Part shown: positions 12,601 to 22,847 of the stretch, in pieces
Layout of the letters: every line of letters begins with the position of its first letter
How positions within the stretch are numbered: the first letter of the stretch is position 1
From: Branchiostoma floridae
Taxonomy: Eukaryota; Chordata; Leptocardii; Amphioxiformes; Branchiostomatidae
DNA: 64,000 nucleotides
Assembly (NCBI RefSeq): GCF_000003815.2
Contig: NC_049983.1
Location: forward strand, 288,962-352,961
Direction of reading: 5' to 3'
Notes under the pieces: generated by a model
Told to the model about the DNA's origin: nothing
Database searches by the model: none
Seen by the model: the letters and a program-made list of their open reading frames with translations, nothing else
Program-made: the position numbers and the translations under genes

Positions 12601-15331
12601 TGGTGGAGCAAAAGAGCCATCTAGTGACTAGGATTGGTACTGCAGCACCAAGTAGGCAGTCAGTTCAGTAGGCAACATGGAGGATATGTGTGTAGTATTG
12701 ATCCCTGAATACCCACTGCAGCCATTGCTGTCATTTTGCTTGGTTAAAGGGCATTCCTATGACTTTGTACACCTGCAACTTACTTAGCATTTGAAACTGA
12801 CCAAGCTATTCACAGAGAGGTTCGAGCCTACCACCCCAGACAAACCTCACCACACTTAGACAATAGTAATGTAATGTAATGATGTTGCTTGTGTCAGATT
12901 TGATGTCGCATGAGTCCATGAAGTTATATCAGGAGACAAAAACTAGAACATTTATATTTCAAAGATGGCTCTGATGTGGTATTTTACATATTTTTCAGTG
13001 CATCTTTAGTCACAAAATATTACGCATATTTAATGTCTCAGTACAGTACCGGTACTTCCTGATCCAGTATTTTTTTACCAGTATCAAATTGTTTTTTTTA
13101 CGGTACAGTACAGTGTGGGTACACAGCCCTACTCTGAGCACACATACCCACCCTACACATGCATGATCATGATACTGTGTATACGAGCGATCACGATGAT
13201 GTCACGGTGACGCAGTGGTAGGCAAAAAGCAGGTGTTTGGCAAACGATTGATTTACATCTTAACCGGTAATTTGATCTGGTGATTTAGATATGAATTTTT
13301 AATCCAATCTACTGATGTCCTGGTAGGCACTAACCGCTGAATACCCGGATATAAACAACAACAGAGATCGCTCGTATTTGTTTGTCTTAATGAATTGTAA
13401 TCCATTAAAAGTTTGTCTCCCCTACCCCACCACAACACCCCCCACCCCCACCCCTCCAGGTGCCAGCCCCTCAACCCAGACCAGTCAACCTGGCCACCCT
13501 GTTCAACCAGCCTGTGGACCAGCGCCCGGTGCAGGTGTCAGAGCACCACCCTGCAGCTGCGCCAGGTCAGCAGCATGCCACAGCCGCAAACAACAACAAC
13601 AAGATGCCGGTCCTGTTACAGAGACTCATGTCCAACCCGGGGATCGGGGAGCGCGTCACCACACTGGAGAGTCTGGAAGCGGATCAGCTGGGTCCCCGGG
13701 GTGGGGAGGCAGGGGCAGCGGGGGGAGGGGAGCCGCAGTTCCAGCCAGATCAGCTAGTGGAGCAGCTGAACATGCTGAAGATGAAACAGCAGGAACCGGT
13801 ACTTTTTTTGTTTCTTTGATTTCTTCACCTTTTTGTAGACAGCATATCACGATAAGGTCAAAAACAAAAGAGTAGCAGACGGGCTATTCAGTACGTCTTT
13901 GTGATGGTAGACAATTCCCTTCAATGCTTTAAAAGAAAAATATCAGGGGTAGAAACACTCAGAAACATACCTTCTCCCAACATAGCGGTCAGCCGCCAGT
14001 TTTCACCTGTGATGTTTTTGTGTATCGAAATATTAAGATTCATTTCTTATAGTGATTCGTGTGCATCACATATGGTTTATACATTTTCGAATCATGATAG
14101 TGATTCGTGCGTTTCCCAAAAAATTTGTACGAATCTCATCGAATTTGCGTGAATGCTTTAAGCACCCCTGTTGTACTTCTGTTAAAGCCAAACCTTAAGG
14201 TAAACACTTTAAACACATTTCCCTGTTATGTTCCAGGTGTGTGAGGAAGCAGGTGACGTCCCCACGTCCCCAGGGACTAACCTGTTGAAGATGCTACAGG
14301 CCAGTCCAGCCAGCTTCACTGGGACAGCTACTAGTACAACAGTCGACAGTGGCAACTTGTTACTCAAGAACTTACAGGTAATTTATAGCTTTAACAATTG
14401 CAATGTGTAGGAACACAAATTAAATCTTCCATTCTCTGAGGATATAATTATACAATTTTTTTTTACCTAATACAGTCAAACCTGTCTATAGCGGCCACTC
14501 AAGGGACTGGAGAAATATGGCCACTATAGACTGGTGGCCACTATAGAGAAAATGTTGATCAATTGACCATGAGCAAGCCACACACGATTTCAGTTCCCAC
14601 TAATCTTTCTCACCAAGTAACATTGTCGATCGGTAAATTCACCGACGAAGACTATCACTTTAATGCTCAAGGCATGCATACCTTCTGCTACCGCCAAAAT
14701 GACCCTGTCAGGAACTCCAAATCCTCGCAAACTACAATTTCAAACTCGGTGCAGGGTGACATAAGGCTGCAGTATGGTTGCAATAGGCAGTGTTTCTGTA
14801 TCAACGGGACCGGAAATCGTGTGGCCGTGGCCGCGTTGGACAGGTGGCCGCTAAGACTATTTCCTAATCATTACGAATCTGACAAAAAGTGGCCACTATG
14901 GCCAGGTGGCTGCTATGCAAAGGTGGCTGCTGATACAGGTTTGACTGTAGTATGTTTAATTGATCATCGTTATGCCAACTCAGTCCATGTCATCTCTGTA
15001 ACTGATGTTACAAAAAGAATTTATAATGGGACCTTTTGTAACTGGAACAAGTTCCAGAAGGTCAAAGGACTGAGTACATTGTGTAAATATGTAGGAACCA
15101 ACACCTTGCATGTGGTAAAGATCTAATGTAGATTTGGATAAAACAAATAAAACCAGTCTTAGACTCAAAGTTTTGCAATTACTTGCCAATGCCATGTTTG
15201 CAATTGACTTTTTATAATATATTATACACATGTACCAAGTGAGGTTGTAAACCTACCTTCCAACCTGGTCTCTTGACCTCCAGGTCATTTGGGGGACAAG
15301 GTAGACATGACGATAGAGAGCTATCTCTAGG

Positions 15332-15372
<41 letters not shown>

Positions 15373-18229
15373 GTTTGTCTCTTTCTCTCAGTTTCTCTCT
15401 CCCTCAAATCTCTCTCAGTCTCTCTGACTCTCTCTCTCTCTCTCTCTCTCACTACAACTGTATGCCTTTTGTCACTCTATTTTTTTTTTTTACTTATTGG
15501 TCACCACGTAACAAGACCTGAAGGCCACTCAAGGTTATGGGTTACATTATAACTGTTACAGCATCTCTTCGCCCTAGGTCAGAAACATCATGATTGAGAC
15601 CAGTTCAATTGCTCACTATGAGTACTAACTGACCCAATAGGCGTAGCAGGGGTTACAAGGGCTGCTCGGGAGATTCCCTACCCCATTTTTGGCCGGAATG
15701 GTTTGATCCACTCACACCGGGAAGGTCCCCTACTCTTTTCGATAAGTGTGGCGGGTTCTTTAACTTGCTTGAGGTGTTATGACTATATCCTTCCACATAC
15801 CCCCCGCCACCCTCCCAAAATGAAAACCTTTGTCATAATAGGACTCCATCTACATGACTCCATGTATGTTCCCTGCAGGCCATGTCCCCCCAGCCCAGCA
15901 GTTTACTCACTCCACAGGCTTTTGAAGCTGCAGCAGCTGCTAGTGCACAGCTACCTCAGTCTGGTAAGTACTGTTTATTTACCTCTATGAATATTCATGG
16001 AGGTTACATTTCATCACATAGAAATGAGAAGCACAGACTGCATAGAGCGCATCTCAGTGACACCAAGGACATATCAAAGAAAGATGCGTATACTAATATA
16101 CGAAATACAGTCCAGGGAAAGCTGAGACAGATGCGAGACACATGGCTAATGGATAAAGCCGTAGAAATCCAAGGCTATGCGGACAAACACAATCTGAAGA
16201 AATTCTATGACGGCCTGAAAGAGATTTTTGGACCATCATCAACAGGTCTATCTCCTCTGCTCAGTGCTGATGGTAACACGTTAATCACTGACAAAGATGA
16301 TATTCTGAAGCGATGGGCAGAACACTTTGACAGTGTACTAAATCGACCATCATCAATAAATGAAGAAGCAATAAGTCGTCTTCCACAAGTGCCCATAAAT
16401 GAGGCACTTGCAGAACCCCCAAGCCCGGCTGAAACACATAAGGCTGTAGGCCAACTCTCAAGTGGGAAGGCTCCAGGTCAGGACTCTATCCCTGCTGAAA
16501 TCTACAAAGAAGGCGGCACAGCTGTGATTGATAAGCTTCATCAACTGTTCACCATCATTTGGGAACGAGAGTCAATTCCTCAGGACTTTAAAGATGCAAC
16601 AATCATACACCTGTATAAACGCAAAGGCAACCGACAGGTCTGCGACAACCACAGAGGTATATCCCTACTCTCTGTCGCAGGGAAGACACTTGCTAGGATC
16701 CTCCTCAATCGCCTTATAATACATCTTGATCAAGGACTACTTCCAGAGAGTCAATGTGGATTTCGGAAAGACAGAGGAACCACTGACATGATCTTCGCTG
16801 CAAGACAGCTGCAAGAAAAATGGCAGGAGCAGAACTCTGACTTGTTCTCCACATATGTAGACCTGACGAAAGCATTCAATTCAGTCTGCAGGGAAGGTCT
16901 CTGGAAGATACTGGCCAAGTACGGATGCCCCACGAAGTTCATAAATCTCGTGCGACAGTTCCATGACGGCATGCAGGCTCATGTGCGGGACAGTGACGCA
17001 CTGTCTGATCCATTCCCGGTTACAAACGGTGTAAAGCAGGGTTGTGTACTAGCACCCACTTTGTTCAGTATCATGTTTACTGCGATGTTAACAGATGCAT
17101 TCAGTGGAGGAGATGTGGGAATTGGCATCAGATACAGAACAGACGGTAAAGTGTTCAACCTTAGAAGATTACAAGCCAAAACCAAAGTGAAAACAGATAT
17201 TGTCAGGGACCTTCTGTTTGCCGACGATTGTGCACTAAACGCCAGTTCAGAACCCAGCATGCAGCACAGTGTTGACAACTTCTCAAACGGATGTAACAAC
17301 TTTGGCTTGACAATTAGCACAAAGAAAACAGAAGTGCTCCATCTACCAGCTCCAGGAAAACCCTATGTGGAGCCAACCATCACAGTAAACAACAAAAAAC
17401 TCAATGTGGGTAGTAGATTCACTTACCTTGGCAGCACCCTCAACCAGAATGCTAACATTGATGATGAAGTGGATTCCAGGATTGCAAAAGCGAGTGCTAC
17501 CTTTGGCAGACTTCATGATAATGTCTGGAACAGGCGAGGAATTCGACTGGAGACAAAACTGCAGGTGTACAAAGCAATTGTTCTTCCGACACTTTTGTAT
17601 GCATGTGAAACATGGACAGTCTACCGACGCCATGCCAAAAGACTCAATCACTTCCACACCACCCGTCTTAGGAAGATTCTCAACATCAAATGGCAAGACA
17701 GAATTCCAGACACAGAGGTACTGACCAGCGCAGGTATGCCGAGTATCTACACTATGTTGATGCAGTCCCAGCTCAGATGGTCAGGACATTTAGTCCGTAT
17801 GCCAGACCACCGACTGCCCAAAAAACTGTTCTATGGTGAACTTGAAGAAGGTGCACGGCTACGCGGTGGCCAAAAGAAACGCTACAAGGACTCTCTTAAA
17901 GCATCCCTGAAAGCCTTTGATTTAAAAACTGATTCCTGGGAGCATCTTGCCAGTGACCGGCCACAGTGGCGGCGTGCAGTTCAGAAGGGTGCCGTTACCT
18001 ACGAGGGAACACGCAGAGCTACTGCCCAGCAGAAGAGGCAGGCCAGGAAGGAACGAGCAGCCAACCCCCCCTCGAGCATCACTTTACTTCCCTGCCCGCA
18101 CTGCAACAGACACTTCAGAGCGAAGATAGGGCTGTACAGCCACCTGCGAACTCATTTCACTACTTGAATGATGAACAAGATGATGACGAAAGCGGTCCTC
18201 GTCGACTCGACGGACGAACAACACATTTT

Positions 18230-18260
<31 letters not shown>

Positions 18261-18349
18261 CTTTGTGTGTGTGTGTGTGTCTTTTTCCCTGTGTGTGTGT
18301 GTGTCTTTGTCTATGTGTGTGTGTGTCTGTCTGCCTTTGTCTGTGTGTG

Positions 18350-18396
<47 letters not shown>

Positions 18397-19775
18397 GTGT
18401 GTGTGTGTCTTTGTCTCCCTGTGTGTGTGAACAAGATACCTCAAGAACAGCTGGATGGAATGGTTTCATACTAGTTACTCCACCAACACACCAAGATTTC
18501 CCTCTTTATAAAGTTTGAATGCAGAGTATACTAAATGTTAGTATGTGATTCTTAATTCTTAGTATATCTTAACACTTTTGAAGGTGTTAGAAATGGTTAG
18601 ATAGTGTAAATAGCTTAATATATGATTTATGATTTGTGAACGTGAAATTATTGTAGAAATAAATCTCTGAACACATGTAAGTACATTGTATTCCTTATGT
18701 ATGACCTCAAATGGTTGCAGTCTGTTGGTATGGGTATTACATTGTATATTGTGGAGCAATGTCTATATATAGATATATATATTATTACTTTAAAATGATT
18801 TTGTGGGGGGGGGTAGAATTTTCCGGGCACATAACATATCTTTTTAGATAAAATTTGAGATATCTTTTCATGATAAAACATCTGTCCATGTTATTGCTAT
18901 TACTTATAATAATTACCTGAAGAATAGATTTTGCCGATCTAGTTCTGGGACATATTCCTGTATCCTTGACTGACGATATCGTAATTTGTCTTCCCAAAAG
19001 GCCCTCGGCGAACACGAATGTCCTCCACATCCTCTACTACTTCCCTCGACACGGCCGCCTCACAGTTCAAAATCCACCCATTGTCCAAGGAACAGCTGAA
19101 ACAAGGACTACTCTACCTGATAGAGGTAACTTTCTAAGAAGTTCAATTTACAGTACATGTAACTTATTAATAACCCGTTTTTAACCTTTCCAGTTAAGTG
19201 ACACTGTGGTCAATGAGTAAAACTTTGGAACATTCTTCTTTCAACAGCTGACATCAAAGCAGTTGATTTAGCTTAGCACTGTCTGTAACTTAAGGCCATG
19301 TAGATTTGATCGAAGTCGAGTATTTTATTTTGCAACAATTGCAACAGCTTTAGACAGTAACTAGGAGAGAATAGATACTACTTCCAATCATGTAAAATGC
19401 CAATTTGAAAGTCAATTGCAATGTATCCACATAAATGTTGTGTCGTTTTTTTGGTCGCAAATGGACCTGACTTGGGGTGGTAGCAGTCACAGAAGGCAAA
19501 ATGTTTAAAAGCATTCGTCTTGAGCTGACAGTCGTTATGTGGACATGGTCGTTTGACCAAGTTTGACTTTACTTTCTTTGAAAGAATGTTGTATCTGCAT
19601 GTTGGGTGAAATGTGTGCACTTTCACTGTTACTATTACTTAGGGGTAGCTGTCAGCATTTGTCACAGGTTACTGAATGAATCACTTCTTTGTTTCAGAAC
19701 GATGACGACTTTGTCAACAAGATTCACGATGGTTACCTACAGAGTTTAAAGGCACGCAGAGACAGTAACCTGTGA
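656..19775 (+). CDS. DCP1: mRNA-decapping enzyme 1 (DCP1), 5'-partial, ten coding exons
   Basis: DCP1 is the cofactor that activates the DCP2 decapping enzyme in cytoplasmic mRNA decay. Exons read from splice sites: 656-783, 10119-10185, 11518-11689, 12244-12327, 12469-12597, 13460-13798, 14237-14377, 15879-15963, 19001-19125, 19698-19775 (TGA). Every junction has AG/GT and keeps phase, giving 448 codons. Exons 1-2 encode the second half of the EVH1 domain (NGFTIVNRLSMNNL, DLEFQLQDPFLLYRNA, IYGIWFYDKDEC). Exon 3 ends with the conserved motif VDIIQMLSKAQDEY, and exon 4 repeats it as VDILQLLSKAQGDY. Exons 5-8 are low-complexity Pro/Gln/Ser linker with LATLFNQ. Exons 9-10 encode the C-terminal trimerisation helix (LSKEQLKQGLLYLIE, NDDDFVNKIHDGYLQSL). 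The first half of EVH1 (about 60 residues) and the start codon must lie left of the window. Family identity is very secure; the exon borders are inferred. Confidence 0.95.
902..1991. mobile_element. GGTACCGG-ended TA-flanked element, copy 1, with a nested insertion
   Basis: Begins GGGGTGGCTACCGG and ends CCGATACCCC, with TA on both sides (900-901, 1992-1993). It shares CAGGTCCAGGTCCGGACCTG and the AACATCCGGTCCACCTAAT stretch with copies at 25986-26398 and 29366-29796. This copy is about 1.09 kb instead of about 0.42 kb because another element is inserted at 1078-1763. TA duplication suggests a Tc1/mariner-type non-autonomous family; no coding capacity is seen. Confidence 0.75.
1078..1763. mobile_element. 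Nested 686-bp TIR element
   Basis: The ends are perfect inverted repeats of about 20 bp: GAGTCCATTCCAAGACACCA at the left, and its complement ending GGAATGGACTC at the right. It is flanked by TA (1076-1077, 1764-1765). The related copies at 26 and 29.5 kb lack it and show a single TA at the matching place, so the insertion is directly demonstrated. No coding capacity seen. Confidence 0.85.
2940..3296. mobile_element. Harbinger-like MITE, copy 2 (inverted relative to copy 1)
   Basis: A 357-bp element collinear with the reverse complement of 109-488 over nearly its whole length, again flanked by TAA (2937-2939, 3297-3299). The two copies form an inverted pair about 2.5 kb apart that brackets DCP1 exon 656-783. 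Confidence 0.75.
3583..3682. other. Assembly gap (100 N)
   Basis: A run of exactly 100 N, the usual placeholder for a gap of unknown size, inside DCP1 intron 1. Confidence 0.99.
3977..4336. mobile_element. hAT-like MITE
   Basis: Starts CAGGGCTCGAAAT and ends ATTTCGAGTCCTG (imperfect inverted repeat). Flanked by a 5-bp direct repeat ACACA (3972-3976, 4337-4341). The interior consists of tandem degenerate GGGTGCACC motifs. CAGGG ends and a 5-bp duplication fit the hAT5 group; assignment by ends only. Confidence 0.65.
4679..4807. repeat. Hairpin-forming inverted repeat
   Basis: Left arm carries GTGAAAACAAAG then TTGGTCATTTTTCTTCATT; right arm carries AATGAAGAAAAATGACCAAA then CTTTGTTTTCAC. The arms are about 55 bp with a short AT-rich centre. 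Probably a small foldback element; no flanking duplication was identified. Confidence 0.6.
5270..5575 (+). mobile_element. tRNA-derived SINE, copy 1
   Basis: The head has pol III promoter-like boxes (TGGCCCAGCGGCGGC and GGGTTCAAATCC), followed by a body including AAAGGCACTTTACAC, TTCGGCTAGGGCC, AAATGGAGGTCCCGTGTATG and TGTCTGGAGTTGGTGATT. The same body occurs at 46758-47065, and a reverse-complement fragment occurs near 63147-63185. The architecture matches the tRNA-derived SINEs known from amphioxus. The head is not a functional tRNA. Confidence 0.8.
7766..8252. mobile_element. hAT-like MITE with 7-bp flank repeat
   Basis: Starts CAGGGATCGAAATA and ends TATTTCGAACCCTG. Flanked by ATGTAGA on both sides (7759-7765, 8253-8259). 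The subterminal parts carry repeated ATGCAAATTGCAAGTT-like motifs. Non-autonomous; assignment to hAT rests on end sequence and target-duplication length. Confidence 0.65.
9043..9150 (-). CDS. Possible first coding exon of an unrecognised minus-strand gene
   Basis: Read on the minus strand, ATG at about 9150 opens a basic, Ser/Thr-rich stretch (MPPRSRVRIRSRRQTPTP) that runs to a good donor, GTAAGT, after about 36 codons, in locally CpG-rich sequence. I found no convincing downstream exon between 3700 and 9000, and the sequence matches no family I recognise. It could be the start of a gene nested in DCP1 intron 1 or a chance ORF. Confidence 0.25.
11053..11468. mobile_element. Composite MITE (hairpin plus TIR unit), copy 1
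   Basis: A hairpin segment (AATACAACACGGTGTATTCC near 11056, inverted again near 11170) is followed by a unit with inverted ends TTTATGTCATAC (about 11193) and GTATGACATAAA (about 11457-11468). The same composite order occurs at 47110-47483. The ORFs on both strands at 11112-11706 partly overlay this repeat and are not genes, apart from the real DCP1 exon at 11518. Confidence 0.6.
12244..12327 (+). CDS. DCP1: DCP1 exon 4: duplicated motif-I exon
   Basis: This 84-nt exon starts and ends in phase 0 and encodes KRVDILQLLSKAQGDYHK at its 3' end. The preceding exon ends with KREVDIIQMLSKAQDEYDK, also in phase 0, so both exons finish with the same leucine-rich motif followed by a donor. Known DCP1 proteins, as I recall, have one such motif I. 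Because the exon is frame-neutral, it may be included, skipped, or used as an alternative to the exon 3 motif. Acceptor TTACAG ends at 12243; donor GTTCGT begins at 12328 and is weaker than its neighbours. Confidence 0.8.
14473..14947. mobile_element. TA-flanked MITE in DCP1 intron 7
   Basis: Starts CAGTCAAACCTGT and ends ACAGGTTTGACTG, flanked by TA (14471-14472, 14948-14949). The interior repeats TGGCCACTATAG-like motifs. Tc1/mariner-type ends. The 187-codon ORF crossing it (14563-15126) is an artefact of the repeat. Confidence 0.75.
15339..15453. repeat. (CT)n microsatellite
   Basis: Long near-perfect CT runs interrupted by a few TTT and CAG steps, in DCP1 intron 7. The apparent Leu/Ser-rich ORF is an artefact. 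Confidence 0.95.
15990..18235 (+). mobile_element. 5'-truncated LINE with intact reverse-transcriptase ORF, in DCP1 intron 8
   Basis: A reading frame without stops runs to TGA at 18165-18167 and encodes a non-LTR reverse transcriptase. Visible landmarks: GKAPGQDSIPAEIYKEGG, HRGISLLSVAGK, GFRKDRGTTDMIF, motif A YVDLTKAFNSV, VTNGVKQGCVLAPTLFS, catalytic FADD in LLFADDCALNA, thumb region TISTKKTEVL, LLYACETW, LRWSGHLVRMPDHR, and a C-terminal C2H2 finger (CPHCNRHFRAKIGLYSHLRTH, 18090-18155). It matches the widespread invertebrate family often mislabelled craniofacial development protein 2-like; I do not assign a clade. The N-terminal endonuclease is absent, so the copy is 5'-truncated. The uncorrupted 700-codon frame suggests recent insertion. 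It is followed by a GT microsatellite at 18236. Same strand as the host gene. Confidence 0.9.
18236..18428. repeat. (GT)n microsatellite
   Basis: About 190 bp of TG dinucleotides broken by CTTTGTC steps, directly after the LINE 3' end. All Cys/Val and His/Thr-rich ORFs here are artefacts. Confidence 0.97.
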
Positions 19776-19840
19776 TGGTTTAGCTGCACTAGTAATTACT
19801 AAAGACTGCATTGTATGTTGTAGATGTAGGCAGTATTGTC

Positions 19841-20761
19841 CAGAGGCGGCGGCAGGAAATTTCGTCTGGGGGGGCGAACTTTTACTGACAGAATTTTGCG
19901 GCACACGCTTACGTAGCGCCGAAGGCGCTACCCGTCGCGCCGGAGGCGCGACCACCCTAGGGGGGTCCGGGGGCATGCTCCCCCGGGAAAATTTGAAATC
20001 TAGACCCTCTAAAACGGCATTTCATGCGTTTTGACGGGCAAATTTTGCTGCCAGACTAAGCTAAGTTTGATGGCAATTCTGTTAGAAAGACACATGGTTT
20101 TAGCGAGGGCGATGCCCACAAAATATTTTCACGATTTCGAGTGCCGAAGGTGCGAGCTGTTGCAAGGTTGGTCTTTGGAAATTTCGAAATCTGTACCCTC
20201 TGAAACGACATTTTCTGTATTTTGAGGGACAAGTTTTGCTTGCAGACTATGCTAAATCTTATCTAAAGAAAAGATGTTTCAGGGCGATGACCTAAGCTAC
20301 CACGCACAAATTTTCACCATGTTGTTGTGAGCGCCGGAGGCGTAAGTCATCGCTAGGGAGGTCCGGAGAAAATTTTAAAATCTTGACCGTCTGAAACGTC
20401 ATTTCCTGAATTTCAGTGCCACATTCTGCTTGTAAACTAAGCTAAGTACGATAGTACAATTTCTATTGGTTTAAAAGATTTTTCAGAGCAACGCTCCCGC
20501 AACATATTATCCTGCGTCGAAGACGCAGTCGTCACAAGGGAGGTCTGGCGAAATTTTGAAATCGGGACTCTCTGAAACGCCATTTCTTGCATTTTCAGGG
20601 GTAGACTATGCTGTTATAAACTATGCTTGATTTTATGAAATTTCCATCATCAAAAAAATACACAAGGTTTCAGCTTGATTTTTTGGGGGGGCGACGCCCC
20701 CCCAACATATTTTCCGGGGGGGCAGCCGCCCCCCCCTGCCCCCCCGGTGCCGCCGCCACTG
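19841..20761. mobile_element. CAGWGGCGGCGG-ended element, copy 1, downstream of the DCP1 stop
   Basis: Starts CAGAGGCGGCGGCA and ends TGCCGCCGCCACTG. Flanked by a 5-bp direct repeat TTGTC (19836-19840, 20762-20766). About 920 bp of degenerate internal repeats (TTTTGAAATC...CTCTGAAACG...) without coding capacity. A second copy is at 52720-53633. The end sequence and 5-bp duplication fit hAT5-type elements. It begins 66 bp after the DCP1 stop codon and may be transcribed as 3' UTR. Confidence 0.8.
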
Positions 20762-20803
20762 TTGTCCATGTATATCAGAAAGAAAAACAAGCATACAAAA
20801 TTA

Positions 20804-21214
20804 GGGGTGGGTCCTGATACAGAAAATTTAGGTCTAGGTACAGCCCAGAAGACCAGGTCCAGACCTCAACTTGATTGTAGTAGAACAATAGCACTGAATC
20901 ATATTTTGGAAAGCAAGACATTACCACAGCTTTCTGTAGGACAAGTTTGCGTTAAAAATTAAAATCATATATTTAATTTTGAATGTTATTTTCGGTTCAC
21001 GTTATAGAGCAACTGCAAAATGAACCAGTTTGTGCCAAAAAGACAGAATTGCGCTTTATTCTAACCAATCACATCACGGTAACTTAATTTATTACAGGTC
21101 ATTCTCTGAAAAAACAGACAACTCATTTTCGGGGGGGGGGGGGTGCATTTGATTTGGACCGGTCCAGCAAGAAATACCAGTTTGGTACTAGTACCATGTA
21201 ACGGTACCCACCCC
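20804..21214. mobile_element. GGTACCGG-ended element, copy 4 (diverged)
   Basis: Starts GGGGTGGGTCCTGATACAG and ends ACGGTACCCACCCC. TA lies to the left (20802-20803). It shares AGGTCCAGACCTCAACTTGA and TTTGGACCGGTCCAGCAAGA-like stretches with the copies at 26 and 29.5 kb. Confidence 0.6.
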
Positions 21215-21460
21215 TGAACAGAATGCTAACGCAGTCCCGTATCAAGCTTGTCATATACACGTATATTTGTACCTTGAGACAGTGATGCTTTACACAGGGA
21301 CAGAAGGGTGTAGTTGTTAAAATTGTCATCAAGTTGGTTTTGTCATATATCTTACTGGACTAAGTAGTTATGGTACAATAGATGCATTCCTCTCTAAAGA
21401 GACACCTGTAAAATCTTGACAACGTGAAGAATAAATTTGCTGTACATTCGCACTGTTTAT

Positions 21461-21748
21461 GAGGGGTGATCAATAAGTTCTCGGCCTCACCCAGAAATGA
21501 TAGGCACAACTCAAATTTGAGGCACAACTTGTTGACCCGCACACCCCAGGTTGCAGATCAATTGTCCATGTTTTTTTCCTTCTCTCTCACCTACCATTAT
21601 TGGGTGTTGCCTGTAAAGTAATGATCACAATAATTTGAATTTTGGTACACATTCATAAAAGAGTTTATACTTGACATCTATACTTCAAAATCTGAGTTGT
21701 GCTTTAATTTATTTCTGGGTGAGACCAAGAACTTATTGATCACCCCGT
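21461..21748. mobile_element. Mariner-like MITE
   Basis: Inverted ends GGGGTGATCAATAAGTTCT (21463) and AAGAACTTATTGATCACCCC (to 21746), followed inward by CACCCAGAAAT / ATTTCTGGGTG. The ends resemble mariner termini. Part of the interior (TTGACCCGCACACC...TTGTCCATG) recurs at 5890-5930. Confidence 0.7.
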
Positions 21749-21934
21749 AGACCTCGAAAGTCCTGGTTGGAGGGCTAACATACGTACATGCATGGTGTAA
21801 TCAGTGACTACATGTTCTATATCCATATCCCTTATTAAGTTACATACCCATCAGCTTCTGAAAACTGAGGTAAAGTACTAACTGTATCAGCACTTCTATA
21901 TTGTACAACTTGGTTTTCAGATTTTACACACTAT

Positions 21935-22120
21935 GGGGGTGGGTACCGGTATGCGTGAAAGCCTGCCAGTATAATCTGTCCATTTTCTAATCAGTCCAGA
22001 GTCCGGTCCGCTGATTTTTTCAGGCCCATTTTTCCTTGACTGGTTCAACAAGAAAAACTGGCTTAAAGTTTGTACGGTTGGTACGGTTTGTACCAGTACA
22101 CCGTACTGGTACCCACCCCT
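21935..22120. mobile_element. GGTACCGG-ended element, fragment
   Basis: Starts GGGGGTGGGTACCGG and ends CCGTACTGGTACCCACCCC. It retains only the CAGTCCAGAGTCCGGTCCG part of the interior; an internally deleted copy. Confidence 0.55.
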
Positions 22121-22308
22121 GGTACACACTCACAATGCAATGCAACAGGACTAGGAAGAAACAAATGTCTGAAAAGCCAACGTCACAGTTTTGTTTTGTT
22201 TGTAGTCGAGAAACTTAAAGCACGAGGCTATCACAGCAGATAGACATGGAAGTGTAATCTCCAAGCAATTCCTCCGGTGGCATTAAAACAGGACCGGGCC
22301 TTGAAGTA

Positions 22309-22408
22309 NNNNNNNNNNNNNNNNNNNNNNNNNNNNNNNNNNNNNNNNNNNNNNNNNNNNNNNNNNNNNNNNNNNNNNNNNNNNNNNNNNNNNNNNNNNN
22401 NNNNNNNN
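22309..22408. other. Assembly gap (100 N) inside an inverted repeat
   Basis: 100 N. It is bracketed by matching inverted sequences, ATCTCCAAGCAATTCCTCCG (22257) and CGGAGGAATCTGCTTGGAGAT (about 22424), so the gap probably sits inside a TIR element that was hard to assemble. Confidence 0.95.
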
Positions 22409-22847
22409 GTTATGTTTTATGCCACCGGAGGAATCTGCTTGGAGATTAATGGAAGTGGAACTAAGATCCTTCAGCCCAGCATAGCCTACCATGTATAATG
22501 TGGAAATCGACAAAAAGATGAAACGTAACCCAATACAGTATTATATATATTGATTATATATAAGGACATATCAGCATATCACCATCCTGGTTTGTACATG
22601 TATCTTGCTGGACCGCAGCACATGGCATGGCATTGCTATGATTTGTGGTACCCTTTGATTTTATAATGGGAGTATCATGCTAATCATACAAGTATGACTA
22701 ACAAGGCAAGATAATATAACAACAAAGTGTCAATAGAGTCGGTTTTAATGGACAAAATTTGTCAAGCGGTCGCAGAGACGCTGTAAACTTACCGCAGCTT
22801 TAGTGAGATATCCCCAATCAGAAACATGGATTTTTGTGTGCAAAATA

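Noticed and set aside
13378..13875. 165-codon plus-strand ORF
   Set aside because: Alternate-frame shadow of DCP1 exon 6; the true frame starts at the acceptor before 13460 and splices in phase at 13798.
14563..15126. 187-codon plus-strand ORF
   Set aside because: It lies over the TA-flanked MITE at 14473-14947 and beyond; codons follow the TGGCCACTATAG repeats and no protein family is recognisable.
18168..18518. Cys/Val-rich ORFs on plus and His/Thr-rich ORFs on minus
   Set aside because: Pure consequence of the GT microsatellite.
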